From positions 1 through 34,044 of the forward strand of contig CALFRN010000015.1 in assembly GCA_937919085.1 (NCBI GenBank): DNA of 34,044 nucleotides, written 5' to 3'. Under the pieces are notes generated by a model that saw only the letters and a list, made by a program, of their open reading frames with translations, did not search any database and had not been told where the DNA came from. Position numbers and translations under genes: made by a program. The first letter of the stretch is position 1. Every line of letters starts with the position of its first letter. The DNA comes from an uncultured Reyranella sp. (GTDB lineage Bacteria > Pseudomonadota > Alphaproteobacteria > Reyranellales > Reyranellaceae). Shown here piece by piece: positions 1 through 8,451 of this stretch.

Positions 1-131
1 GCAGGGCACTGGGAGGGCATGTTGCTTGCAGCTTTTGTCATCGGCCTTGCCTATGATCCCACGGCCCCAGCCGGGTCCGATCTTTTGATGCGGGTTTGGA
101 AGGGCGAGGGAACCGCGTTTTCAGACACCGA
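1..131. other. Left edge, no gene assigned
   Basis: This stretch lies downstream of the leftmost ATPase gene on the minus strand. Plus-strand frame 1 is open from base 1, but it continues antisense through the end of the ATPase gene to about 348, so I do not trust it as a gene. Minus-strand frames give only short peptides. The tail of a convergent plus-strand gene, or the start of a further minus-strand gene, could lie here. No terminator hairpin was evident. Confidence 0.3.
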
Positions 132-1094
132 TCAGTTCATGATGCAGGCGCTGAACTGGCCAGGTGCAACTTCCCTCAGATCGGGGACGACCTTTGCGCA
201 CTCTGCAACAGCTTGGGGACAACGGGTGCGAAAGACACAGCCTGATGGAGGGTTGATCGGGCTCGGAATGTCGCCAGCGAGAAGGACCCTACTGCGCTTG
301 TGTCCCGGTCTAGGGACTGGCACCGCCGACAAGAGCGCCTTCGTGTAGGGATGCGCGGGATTGTTATAAAGTGCTGCGGTCGGAGCGATTTCCATGATGC
401 GCCCGAGATACATCACGATGATGCGGTCGCAGATATGCTCCACGACGGCCAAATCGTGCGCGATGAACAGCATCGTCAGGTTGAATTCGGAGCGGAGGTC
501 GTCGAGCAGATTTATGACTTGCGCTTGAATGGACACATCGAGTGCAGAGACCGGCTCGTCGGCCACCACAAATTCCGGGTTGACGGCCAGCGCCCGGGCG
601 ATCCCAATCCGTTGCCGCTGGCCGCCAGAGAATTCGTGCGGAAAGCGATCTAGGTAGTCTGCTGACAGGCCCACCTGTTCCAGCAGTCCGACGATGCGGT
701 CTTCGCGGTCGACAGACGTGCCGATCCTGTGCAGAGCCAGGGCATGGCCGATCACGGTGCGGATCTTTTCACGGGGATTCAGACTGGCGTAGGGGTCCTG
801 GAAGATGATCTGCATGCGCTTGCGGTAGCCACGCATCTCTTCCCGGCTTATATTAATGATGTTGGTGCCGTCGAAGATCACCGCCCCCTCGGTCGCCTCT
901 TCCAAGCGAAGGAGGGTGCGCCCTACGGTAGTCTTGCCCGATCCGCTTTCACCGACCAATCCGACGACTTCGCCCTTATTGACATCGAAGCTGATCCCGT
1001 TGACCGCCTTGACGTTGTTGATCACACGGTTCAGCACGCCGCCCCGTATGGGGAAGTATTTCTTGAGGTTCTTGACGGCCAGAAGAGAGGTCAT
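132..1094 (-). CDS. Dpp/Opp-type ABC importer ATP-binding protein (DppF/OppF-like)
   Basis: This is one of two cytoplasmic ATPases that would power an oligopeptide-type ABC importer. The 320-residue length is usual for DppF/OppF. Visible motifs are Walker A GESGSGKTT at 48-56, Q-loop FQDP near 98-101, signature FSGGQR at 155-160, Walker B FVVADE at 175-180 and H-loop IAHD near 211-214. The C-terminal oligopeptide-transporter region has four cysteines (C286, C292, C299, C317), spaced as in members of this family reported to hold an iron-sulfur cluster. The start overlaps the stop of the upstream ATPase gene as ATGA. The partner binding protein and permeases are not adjacent; they lie about 20 kb away on the other strand at 20600-24141. 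The family is certain; the transported substrate is unknown. Confidence 0.95.
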   Translation of the reverse strand: MTSLLAVKNLKKYFPIRGGVLNRVINNVKAVNGISFDVNKGEVVGLVGESGSGKTTVGRTLLRLEEATEGAVIFDGTNIINISREEMRGYRKRMQIIFQDPYASLNPREKIRTVIGHALALHRIGTSVDREDRIVGLLEQVGLSADYLDRFPHEFSGGQRQRIGIARALAVNPEFVVADEPVSALDVSIQAQVINLLDDLRSEFNLTMLFIAHDLAVVEHICDRIIVMYLGRIMEIAPTAALYNNPAHPYTKALLSAVPVPRPGHKRSRVLLAGDIPSPINPPSGCVFRTRCPQAVAECAKVVPDLREVAPGQFSACIMN

Positions 1095-2107
1095 GCCGGA
1101 ATTCCTTCGGAAAGAGACAGTTCGTCGGCCCGCAAGCAGCGAACCTCGCGCCCAGATGCGTCACGCGTCAAGGCGGGCTCGGTCAGAGCGCAGGCTGGCT
1201 TGGCATAGGCACAGCGCTGTCGGAACCGACAGCCAGAGGGCAGGTGGGCCAGCATCGGCACCTGTCCAGGAATGGTGTCCAGCCGACGATGCTGCCCCGC
1301 CGAACCCAGGCGCGGGATCGACTTCAAAAGACCCGCCGTATAGGGCATGCGCGGGCGTTCGAAGATGTCCACGACTGATGCGGATTCTACGACCTGACTG
1401 GCATACATCACCACCACCCGGTCAGCCATTTCTGCAACCACACCAAGGTCATGCGTGATGAAGATGATAGCCATGCCAATTTGCGCCTGCAGGTCCTTCA
1501 TCAGCTCAAGGATCTGCGCCTGGATCGTCACATCCAGCGCCGTTGTCGGTTCATCCGCAATCAGCAGACGGGGTTGGCAGGCCAGGGCCATGGCGATCAT
1601 CGCGCGCTGCCGCATGCCCCCCGACATCTGGTGCGGATAGCTGTCAGCGCGTTTCTTGGGTTCCGGAATTCCGACCAAGGCCAGCATGTCGATTGCACGG
1701 GCATGGGCCTTGGCAGCCGACAGCCCCTCATGACAGATCAGCACTTCGGAAATCTGCGCGCCGAGGGTATGCACCGGGTTCAGGCTTGTCATCGGTTCTT
1801 GAAAGATCATGCCGATTTCCTTGCCGCGGATGGCGCGCATCTCTCGTTCCGACAACTTGGTCAGGTCGCGGCCGCGCAGCAGTATCTGGCCGCGCGTGAT
1901 CTCGCCCACGCCCTTGGTCAGCAGGCGCATGATCGACAGGCTGGTGACGGATTTGCCAGACCCGCTTTCCCCGACGATGGCCAGGGTCTCGCCGGGGTCG
2001 ACCGAAAAACTGACTCCATCGACTGCCCTGATGTGAAATTTTCCACCCAGATGGAACGTGGTCTGCAGGTCGCGTACTGCCAGAAGCGGTTGTTCAGGAT
2101 CGGTCAT
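1091..2107 (-). CDS. Dpp/Opp-type ABC importer ATP-binding protein (DppD/OppD-like)
   Basis: This is the second ATPase of the oligopeptide-type importer, 338 residues. It shows Walker A GESGSGKS at 46-53, Q-loop [10 protein letters not shown] near 102-111, signature MSGGMRQR at 161-168 and Walker B LLIADE at 181-186. The MSGGMRQR form is typical of DppD/OppD rather than DppF/OppF. The C-terminal region contains the cysteine-rich CRFRQRC element of this family. It overlaps the dihydroorotase-like gene upstream and the DppF-like gene downstream by 4 bases each, so translation is probably coupled. It closes the left gene train together with its partner, while the permeases are in the divergent train. 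Confidence 0.95.
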   Translation of the reverse strand: MTDPEQPLLAVRDLQTTFHLGGKFHIRAVDGVSFSVDPGETLAIVGESGSGKSVTSLSIMRLLTKGVGEITRGQILLRGRDLTKLSEREMRAIRGKEIGMIFQEPMTSLNPVHTLGAQISEVLICHEGLSAAKAHARAIDMLALVGIPEPKKRADSYPHQMSGGMRQRAMIAMALACQPRLLIADEPTTALDVTIQAQILELMKDLQAQIGMAIIFITHDLGVVAEMADRVVVMYASQVVESASVVDIFERPRMPYTAGLLKSIPRLGSAGQHRRLDTIPGQVPMLAHLPSGCRFRQRCAYAKPACALTEPALTRDASGREVRCLRADELSLSEGIPA

Positions 2108-3483
2108 GCCTGTCCTTTCGGAGTGATGAAGCGGCCTTGTCCGGGAGTGCCGGTCAGGCCGTCGTGCCAGATGGTTTCGCCAGCCAGCAGCGTTCGCCGC
2201 AAGGCGCCGTGGAACACCGCCCCTTCGGTCAGGGTGGCGATGTTGTGGGCGGCGGTCAGAAGCTTGGCTGCCGTCGGCGTCGTCAGCGCCGTCGGGTCGA
2301 TCAGAACGATATCTGCCCTGCCGCCCTTAGAAAGCCTACCCCGGTCCGGCAGGCCGAACCTCGCGGCCGCATTTGTCGACATGACTGATACGGCCCGCTG
2401 CAGGCTTATCCTGCCGGTATGGACGGCATCAAGCATGGCAGGCAGCATAGTTTCAAGCCCTGGATGACCGGGCGGTGCGGTCAGGAAGTTGCCAGTGTGT
2501 GCCGCCTTTTCTTGCGGTGTGAAGGCGGCGTGATCGGTTGTCACATGAGCAAGCACGCCGTCCTCGATCGCCTGCCACAGCGCCTCGCGGTCGGCTGCAT
2601 GGCGGATGGGCGGGTTGATCTTGGCCGCAACGCCTGCACGCGCCACGTCGGTCTCGGTATAACACAGATAGTGCGGACAGGTTTCCGCGGTGAAATCGCT
2701 GGTTCCTGCGAATCGGCGCAGCACCTCGATCGAGTCGGCCGAGGTCACGTGGGCGATGTGCAGGCGAGCCTGGGCCCGCATGTTCATCGTCAGCAGCATG
2801 GCCACCGCCAGGGCCTCGGCCATCGGGGGGCGGGCACGGTTGTGGATCCGCGCATCACCGGGGTCGTCGCCGGCAACCAGCTGCGCCGCACGGGCAAGGA
2901 TATCAGCATTCTCGGCGTGCACTACCACCGGAAGACCGGTGCGCGCGATCAGGCGAAGGGCCTGCATCTGATCCGCCGGATCGGGCCAGGCAAGGCCCGC
3001 AAACTCCCTTTCGCGGCCAGGGGGGGGAGGGGTGGTGAATATCTTGAAGGCGATGATCCCACTGCCTGCCAGCGCATCCACGGCAGCTTCGGTCAGGGGA
3101 AGTGGGGCCGCGTAGAGACCGAAGTCGACATGGGCGCGTTGCGCGAAATGTTCGCGCCGGCGCTGGACCTTCTCTGGCGTGTTGCAGCAGGGATCGGTGA
3201 TAGGCATCTCGAAAACGCTGGTGATGCCACCTGCCGCGCAGGCCGCCGTCTCGGTTTCGACCGAACCGCGGTTCGGGTAGGCGGGCGAGCGGATGTGGCA
3301 GTGGATGTCGATCAGCCCGGGCAGTATCTGCAGGCCGGTCGCGTCAATCATTTCACCGGCTTCGGCTTGCTCATCGGGCCCAAGCACGCCAGCGATCCGC
3401 CCGCCTGACAGCGCAAGCTGCCCCGGGCGCGGTCCGTCGGGGGTCATCAGGATGCCTCCCCGGATCAGTTTGTCGAAGCTCAT
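2104..3483 (-). CDS. Dihydroorotase/allantoinase/hydantoinase-type amidohydrolase
   Basis: This is a 459-residue member of the cyclic amidohydrolase group, which opens ring amides (dihydroorotate, allantoin, hydantoins) with a binuclear metal site. The expected ligands are visible: DIHCH with H61 and H63, a lysine at K147 (AFKIF) in the place of the carbamylated lysine, HAEN with H189, HIAHVTS with H245 and TTDHA with D317. No pyrimidine pathway genes are nearby, so a housekeeping dihydroorotase is unlikely. The neighbours are a second amidohydrolase on this strand and a PuuE-type allantoinase in the divergent train. It starts by a 4-base ATGA overlap with the unrecognised 473-residue gene. 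The ring substrate cannot be decided from sequence. Confidence 0.88.
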   Translation of the reverse strand: MSFDKLIRGGILMTPDGPRPGQLALSGGRIAGVLGPDEQAEAGEMIDATGLQILPGLIDIHCHIRSPAYPNRGSVETETAACAAGGITSVFEMPITDPCCNTPEKVQRRREHFAQRAHVDFGLYAAPLPLTEAAVDALAGSGIIAFKIFTTPPPPGREREFAGLAWPDPADQMQALRLIARTGLPVVVHAENADILARAAQLVAGDDPGDARIHNRARPPMAEALAVAMLLTMNMRAQARLHIAHVTSADSIEVLRRFAGTSDFTAETCPHYLCYTETDVARAGVAAKINPPIRHAADREALWQAIEDGVLAHVTTDHAAFTPQEKAAHTGNFLTAPPGHPGLETMLPAMLDAVHTGRISLQRAVSVMSTNAAARFGLPDRGRLSKGGRADIVLIDPTALTTPTAAKLLTAAHNIATLTEGAVFHGALRRTLLAGETIWHDGLTGTPGQGRFITPKGQA

Positions 3484-4901
3484 TTCAGCCCCAATTCCCC
3501 AAGCGCCTCACCCACCCCGTCTAGGTGATCCAACCGCATCGAGGTGTAGTTCGGGGCCAGCACGACGCCGTGCCCGCCTGCACGATAGGTCGCAAGGACT
3601 GACCGATAGGCGATGTCGCGCGTCATCTTTGCTGTGTCTGGGCGCGAGCGTGGTGCATCCACGCCGATACCCATGTAGACGCTGGCCTGCCCATCGACAC
3701 CGCGCACGGCATCGGCGCACTGGCCGAAGACATAGGTGTCGGGATCCATCCCCGCACCGACAAGCTGGTCGAACGGCGCTTCGTTGAGGCCCAAGATACG
3801 GAACAGGCCGCGCGTCGCCTCATCCCCGGTAAAGTCGCGCAGGATCGTTTTGCGGAAGAACGACAATTCCTTGGCCCAGACCTCGCCGGCCTGGTGCTGA
3901 TAGGTGATCGGCTTGACGAAATCGGCATAGCGGGTCTGTTCGGCCCACGGCCATTGCGCGCGCCTGATCAGGTTGAAATGGTTGCGGTTCCAGACGTTGA
4001 GGCCAAAGGGCAGATGCGGCTTGCACCACTTCACCAGACCATAAAGCTCTCGGTCGAGATCCTTGTTGCGCTCCAACCAGAACTTTTCCCACACCATTGC
4101 CTCGGGGTTGTCCAGCAGCACCCGCAGAAAGGTGATGAGCGTGCCATCGACGAAGTTCTTGCCAGCAGCCGCCTCCTGGCAGAAATCGTAAATCCGCAGC
4201 AGCGCCTGACGGCAGCTTTCCGAGTTGACGTTGCGTTCCTCGGCCTCGCGCCGGGCGGGGGCGGAGAAGTCGCCCGGGCAGCCACCTTGGATCAGCGTGT
4301 CCAAGGGCGAGTTGCGCTCGTTGCACCACATGAACCCGTCAAGGTCGTGGTTGCGCACCTGATCCTCGATCATCGAATGGATCCAGCCGCGATAGCCTGG
4401 ATGCGAGGTGGACGGCTCGCCGCCAAGGCGGCCGAAGATGTCAACTTCCATCGCCTGCGGAAGGGTCGGAATGTCGACCGCCGCCGCCGAGCCGTGGCCA
4501 GCGTATTTGAAGAACGGCTCCATCAGCTCGACATAGACCTTCATCCCGCGTGCATGGGCGGCTGGAATGACCATCTTCAGGATGTCTTTACCTTCGAACT
4601 CAGGGTCGCGTGACCGGTAGGCTCCCATGAACGTGTCGCGGTAGTAGCGCGGATCGGGGTCGAAATAGGCCCCGCCCTGCATCTGATAGGGCTCCGGCAC
4701 GCCGTGGTCGGGCCAGCCGTCCAGTTCATGGCTGATCGAGCGCCCGGATTTCAGACCAAGCCAAGACACCGTACCCAGCATCAGGACGTTGACGCCCGCG
4801 CGGGTCTGAAGCGTGTCCAGAACGCTTTCGACGCCTTCGTCGACAAAACTGATCGGGCTGATCTGGCAGCCGACGAACTTACTCTTCGGATCCGCGCTCA
4901 T
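3480..4901 (-). CDS. Unrecognised 473-residue protein, possibly glycoside-hydrolase-like TIM barrel
   Basis: I do not recognise a characterised family. The sequence has features common in glycoside-hydrolase-like TIM barrels: a beta strand ending in NVLMLGTVSW near 38-47, an AHARGMKVYVELMEPF segment near 115-130 like the barrel strand of alpha-amylase-type and family-10-like proteins, and a DLDGFMWCNERN segment near 185-196 where an acidic catalytic residue might sit. The C-terminal part (AYRSVLATYRAGGHGVVLAPNY) also looks like a barrel strand and helix. There is no signal peptide, so it should be cytoplasmic. It overlaps both neighbours by 4 bases (ATGA), between the aminotransferase and the dihydroorotase-like gene, so it belongs to the same unit. 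The fold is an inference; a structure prediction would settle it. Confidence 0.6.
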   Translation of the reverse strand: MSADPKSKFVGCQISPISFVDEGVESVLDTLQTRAGVNVLMLGTVSWLGLKSGRSISHELDGWPDHGVPEPYQMQGGAYFDPDPRYYRDTFMGAYRSRDPEFEGKDILKMVIPAAHARGMKVYVELMEPFFKYAGHGSAAAVDIPTLPQAMEVDIFGRLGGEPSTSHPGYRGWIHSMIEDQVRNHDLDGFMWCNERNSPLDTLIQGGCPGDFSAPARREAEERNVNSESCRQALLRIYDFCQEAAAGKNFVDGTLITFLRVLLDNPEAMVWEKFWLERNKDLDRELYGLVKWCKPHLPFGLNVWNRNHFNLIRRAQWPWAEQTRYADFVKPITYQHQAGEVWAKELSFFRKTILRDFTGDEATRGLFRILGLNEAPFDQLVGAGMDPDTYVFGQCADAVRGVDGQASVYMGIGVDAPRSRPDTAKMTRDIAYRSVLATYRAGGHGVVLAPNYTSMRLDHLDGVGEALGELGLK

Positions 4902-6076
4902 GCTGCGGCCCGTACGCTTTGGGCGAAGGTTGTGATGCGGTGCATCGCCTCCTGGATCATCGGTAAGGGTTGCAGATAGCTGATGCGGATGTAGTCGGTG
5001 CTGTCGTCGCCGAACATCGTGCCCGGAAACAGCATCACTCCCGTTTCCCGCAGCAAGCGTTCGCAGAATTCCGGAGCCGCCATCCCGGTGGAGGAAATGT
5101 TGGTGTAAATGTAGAATGCTCCCCCCGGATGCCCGTAGGTGAACCCTGCGGCGGTCAGCGCGGGCATCAGCCAGTCGCGCCGCGCGGCATAATCGGCCAG
5201 CATTGCCGCCAGCGGTTCCTGCGGCCCGGTCAGCGCGGCCAGCGCGGCGTGCTGGCTGACGGTGCAGGTGTTGATCGACAGCGTGTGGCGCGGCTCGGTC
5301 ACTTTGTTTACGAAGTCCAGCGGTGCGGCCAAGTAGCCGACGCGCCAGCCCGTCATGGCATAGGTCTTGGAAAACCCGTTCAGGGTGATCGTCCGTTCCT
5401 TCATGCCGGGCAGGGTGGCGATGCTGAGGTGCTCGTTTGGGGCGTAGATCATCTTGGCATAAATCTCGTCCGCGATGATCAGGATGTCGTGCTTGATCGC
5501 CAAATCAGCGATCTGGCGGATCACGGCTGGCGGAGTCACGGCTCCCGTCGGGTTATTGGGCGAGACGAGCACGAACATCCGCGTCCGCGGAGTGATCCGC
5601 GCCTCGATCTCGGCCAAGTCCAGCGCGAAGTCGTCCTTTTCATGGGTCGGCGCCGGCACTGGCACCCCGCCGCACAGATGCACCGCGGTGTCGTAGGTGG
5701 TGAAGCGGGGCGAGGTGATCAGCACCTCGTCGCCTGGCGCGCACAGCGCCAGCATGCACAGCATGATGCTTTCCTGCACGCCCGCCGTCACCACGATCTC
5801 TTCCGCCGTATAGTCCAGCCCGTAGCTGGAATTGAGATCAGCGGCGATAGCCGTGCGCAACTGGGGCAGGCCCGTCGGGCCTGTATAGTGGTGCGCATTG
5901 GCGTCAAGTGCCGCCTTGGCCGCCTCGACGATATGCGCAGGTGTGTGGAAATCGGGATCGCCACGGCCTAGGGCGATCACGTCGTTGCGGTCGGCCGCGA
6001 TCCCCAGCATGCGGGTGCGGAACGAGCCGTCTTCTTCCACGATGCGGGGGGCGATATGCTTGGCGAACTGGCTCAT
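4898..6076 (-). CDS. PLP-dependent aminotransferase, class I/II
   Basis: This is a fold-type I aminotransferase of 392 residues in the aspartate aminotransferase superfamily. It has the SPNNPTG motif with N175, DEIY with D203 and Y206 contacting the cofactor, and the Schiff-base lysine K237 in NGFSKTYAMTGWR. The start MSQFAKH at 6076 is chosen because it gives the ATGA overlap with the preceding amidohydrolase and the normal family N terminus; the open frame continues upstream only as antisense of that gene. It is clearly related to the aminotransferase at 12957-14153 in the divergent train: the catalytic lysine is at the same residue number in both and long segments match. The amino donor or substrate is not predictable here. 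Confidence 0.93.
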   Translation of the reverse strand: MSQFAKHIAPRIVEEDGSFRTRMLGIAADRNDVIALGRGDPDFHTPAHIVEAAKAALDANAHHYTGPTGLPQLRTAIAADLNSSYGLDYTAEEIVVTAGVQESIMLCMLALCAPGDEVLITSPRFTTYDTAVHLCGGVPVPAPTHEKDDFALDLAEIEARITPRTRMFVLVSPNNPTGAVTPPAVIRQIADLAIKHDILIIADEIYAKMIYAPNEHLSIATLPGMKERTITLNGFSKTYAMTGWRVGYLAAPLDFVNKVTEPRHTLSINTCTVSQHAALAALTGPQEPLAAMLADYAARRDWLMPALTAAGFTYGHPGGAFYIYTNISSTGMAAPEFCERLLRETGVMLFPGTMFGDDSTDYIRISYLQPLPMIQEAMHRITTFAQSVRAAA

Positions 6077-7293
6077 CCGTGCATCCTCTTGCCGTCGATA
6101 AAGGTCATTTTGATGCGCTCCAGGGCGAACAGGTCCTGATCGGGGTTGCCGTCGACCACGATCACATCCGCGGCCTTGCCCACCTCGAGCGATCCGATCA
6201 GGTGATCCATTGCCGAGACTTTCGCCGCCCGGATGGTGATCGAAGCCAGCGCATCCATGTTGTCGTGGCAAACGCCGACCTTGACCATGTGCGCCAGTTC
6301 AGGGGCGACCACATCATGCTCCACCGCCGGGCTGCCTGCGTCCGTGCCAAAGACGATGGGCACGCCGCGCTCTGCCGCCTTTTTCAGCCCCTCGTAGCGG
6401 CTGGGATCTGCGACGGCCTTGATCCGTTCCTCGACTTTCCAGTCGGGAATTCCGAAGCGGCGGGCGATCTCGGGCTGGCTTTGCTGCACCAGCGGCGCGA
6501 AGGTGGTCACGATCGGCAACTTTCGGTCCAAAAGGACCTGAATCGTCTCGTCCGACATCGATCCACCATGTTCGATGCAGTCAACCCCGAATTCCGCCAC
6601 ACGGCGGATGCAGGCATCATAGGTGGCGTGCGCCGTTACTGGCAGGCGGTTGCGATGCGCCTCGTCGATTACGGCGGCCAACTCCTCGTCGGTGAATTCC
6701 AGCGTGTCGTGGCAGGCCATGATTTTGATTAGGTCTGCCCCGCCCTTTACCTGCTCACGCACCGCGCGGCGCATCTCGTCGGGGCCCGAGGCTTCGCGAC
6801 AGACCCAGTAGGTATGCCCGCCGGTCTGGATGATTGCAGCCCCGCAAACCTTCAGTCGTGGCCCGGGAAAGATGCCCTGCGCGACGGCTTGTTTGGAATA
6901 AAGGTTCATGTCGTGAAATCCAAGGTCACGGACCATCGTGATCCCCGCTCGCAGCGATTTCAGCATGTTGCCCGCCGCCTTGAAGGCGCTGATCGGCTTG
7001 GGGTCATCCATCGACTGGCGGGCCAGGTCGTGGATACCGTCCCAGTTCAAATGTGCGTGGCTGTTGATCATGCCGGGCATCAGTGTGCCGCCCGTCTCGA
7101 TCACCGGGCCCGCCGGCATCTGCGTCCGGGGGCCGACGGCGGCGATCTTGCCGTCCTTCATTTCGACAAATCCATCCTCCACGATGTCGCCGATGATCGG
7201 GATCACCCGGCCTGCCAGAATAGTATGTGGGGCAGCCAGATCGAACATCGGCTTCGTGATCTTCTGATAGCGCCAGGCAGCGGGTTCGGACAT
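6073..7293 (-). CDS. Metal-dependent amidohydrolase (imidazolonepropionase/Xaa-dipeptidase-like)
   Basis: This 406-residue amidohydrolase has the full binuclear metal set: HAH with H79 and H81, K190 in LIKIMACHD as the bridging lysine, AHATY with H222, IEHGG with H242 and FGTDAG with D318. This pattern fits the branch that includes Xaa-Arg/Lys dipeptidase-like and imidazolonepropionase-like enzymes, as opposed to the dihydroorotase branch seen at 2104-3483. There is no signal peptide. It follows the M24 gene after 9 bases, and its AGGAG ribosome site overlaps that gene's TAG stop. Its stop overlaps the aminotransferase start. A role in cutting an amide or peptide bond of the imported compound is likely, but the exact substrate is open. 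Confidence 0.9.
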   Translation of the reverse strand: MSEPAAWRYQKITKPMFDLAAPHTILAGRVIPIIGDIVEDGFVEMKDGKIAAVGPRTQMPAGPVIETGGTLMPGMINSHAHLNWDGIHDLARQSMDDPKPISAFKAAGNMLKSLRAGITMVRDLGFHDMNLYSKQAVAQGIFPGPRLKVCGAAIIQTGGHTYWVCREASGPDEMRRAVREQVKGGADLIKIMACHDTLEFTDEELAAVIDEAHRNRLPVTAHATYDACIRRVAEFGVDCIEHGGSMSDETIQVLLDRKLPIVTTFAPLVQQSQPEIARRFGIPDWKVEERIKAVADPSRYEGLKKAAERGVPIVFGTDAGSPAVEHDVVAPELAHMVKVGVCHDNMDALASITIRAAKVSAMDHLIGSLEVGKAADVIVVDGNPDQDLFALERIKMTFIDGKRMHG

Positions 7294-7302
7294 CGGGGGC
7301 TC

Positions 7303-8451
7303 CTATGATATGACGCGCGCGTCAAGGGGGTGTGTGGATTGAAAGCGGCTTGGCGTCTCGACGCCGGCATCGGTCACGATCAGCGTCTCGATGCAGCGCC
7401 AGCCGTCATGGCCGGGGCGGTAAATGCCGGGTTCACAGGAAAAGACCATTCCTGTGGCGGTGGGTGTGTCGTCCCCGGGCGAAAGCCAGGGTGCTTCGTG
7501 CCCTTCGACACCCATGCCGTGACCGATGCGGTGGCGGATCGCCTCGCCGAAGTCGGCCTCGCGGATTGGCGCAAGTGCAGCGTAGTTGACGCGGGTACAG
7601 GTCTGGCGCTGTGCCAGCGCATCGATCGTGGCGGTGTTGGCGTCCGCCATCGCCTGCATCACGCGGCGTTGGTCAGTCGTGGGTTCGCCATAGACAAGCG
7701 TGACACCGCTTTCGGCGTGATAGCCGCCTAGGCTGCACCCGATGCCCGCGATGATCGGCTCGCCGCGATGCGGCACCCGCTCCAGCACTGCGCCATGCGG
7801 CAGGGCCGCCCTCGGCCCAGAATGGACCGAGGCGGTGATCCCCATCTTGGTACCCGCGAAGGCCTTACCGTGCGCCGCCGCCAGCGCCCGGCGGGCGTGA
7901 CCGGTGCAGTCCACCATCAGGTCAAGCTCTGTCGCACCCTGAGCGATCATGTCGCCCGCCTGCGCCACCAGCCTTTCCAGCACCATGTCGGCAAAGCGCG
8001 CGGCCTCGCGGATCAGGGCAAGTTCGGGGGCGTGCTTGATACTGCGTTCGGGAAGACAATGGTCCGTCAGGTCAAGCGCTGCCACCATGCCCTGCGCCGG
8101 CGCCAGATACCGTGCGTCCAGCGCGTCGACTGCCAGCCGGCGGGCGCCGGTCTGGGCCATCATCCATAGAGCAGGGGGAACAAGCCCCGGAAATTCCTCA
8201 TAGGTGCTGACCTGCACGCCGGCCACGCCAAATGCATTCTCCAACTCCAGATGCGGGACGAACAGCGTCGCCTCGCCGTCGACCGGTACCCACAGGCCCA
8301 TCGGCCGTTCGTTCACGGAAAACAGCCAGCCCGAGGCGTAGGCCACGTTGCCGGGTGCCAGCAGAAGCAGGCCGTCAAGCCCCGCAGCCGCAGCCCGCGC
8401 CCTGAGCCGGTCGCGCAACATGGCGTGAAAGGCGGGGGGAAGGGGGGTCAC
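7303..8451 (-). CDS. M24-family (creatinase/prolidase fold) protein with altered metal site
   Basis: This 382-residue protein has an N-terminal creatinase-type domain (about 1-140) and a C-terminal pita-bread domain (about 145-370). Three of the five usual M24 metal ligands are present: H311 in GHGMGVEGHEAP, E340 in SCEPGIY and E355 in WRCIETL. The two aspartates are not: by motif alignment the first is G236 (IIAGIG) and the second is E247 (YHAESG). It may thus be a creatinase-like or otherwise metal-independent hydrolase, not a true aminopeptidase. The start is a GTG that overlaps the previous stop (GTGA), preceded by GAGGGG at good spacing; ATG at 8421 is the alternative. Hydrolysis of an amide, imide or amidine bond is a reasonable guess. 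Confidence 0.85.
   Translation of the reverse strand: MTPLPPAFHAMLRDRLRARAAAAGLDGLLLLAPGNVAYASGWLFSVNERPMGLWVPVDGEATLFVPHLELENAFGVAGVQVSTYEEFPGLVPPALWMMAQTGARRLAVDALDARYLAPAQGMVAALDLTDHCLPERSIKHAPELALIREAARFADMVLERLVAQAGDMIAQGATELDLMVDCTGHARRALAAAHGKAFAGTKMGITASVHSGPRAALPHGAVLERVPHRGEPIIAGIGCSLGGYHAESGVTLVYGEPTTDQRRVMQAMADANTATIDALAQRQTCTRVNYAALAPIREADFGEAIRHRIGHGMGVEGHEAPWLSPGDDTPTATGMVFSCEPGIYRPGHDGWRCIETLIVTDAGVETPSRFQSTHPLDARVIS

Noticed and set aside
19-348. Plus-strand open frame at the left edge
   Set aside because: Most of it is antisense to the end of the DppF-like gene; only the first 130 bases could be genuine and they are not recognisable.
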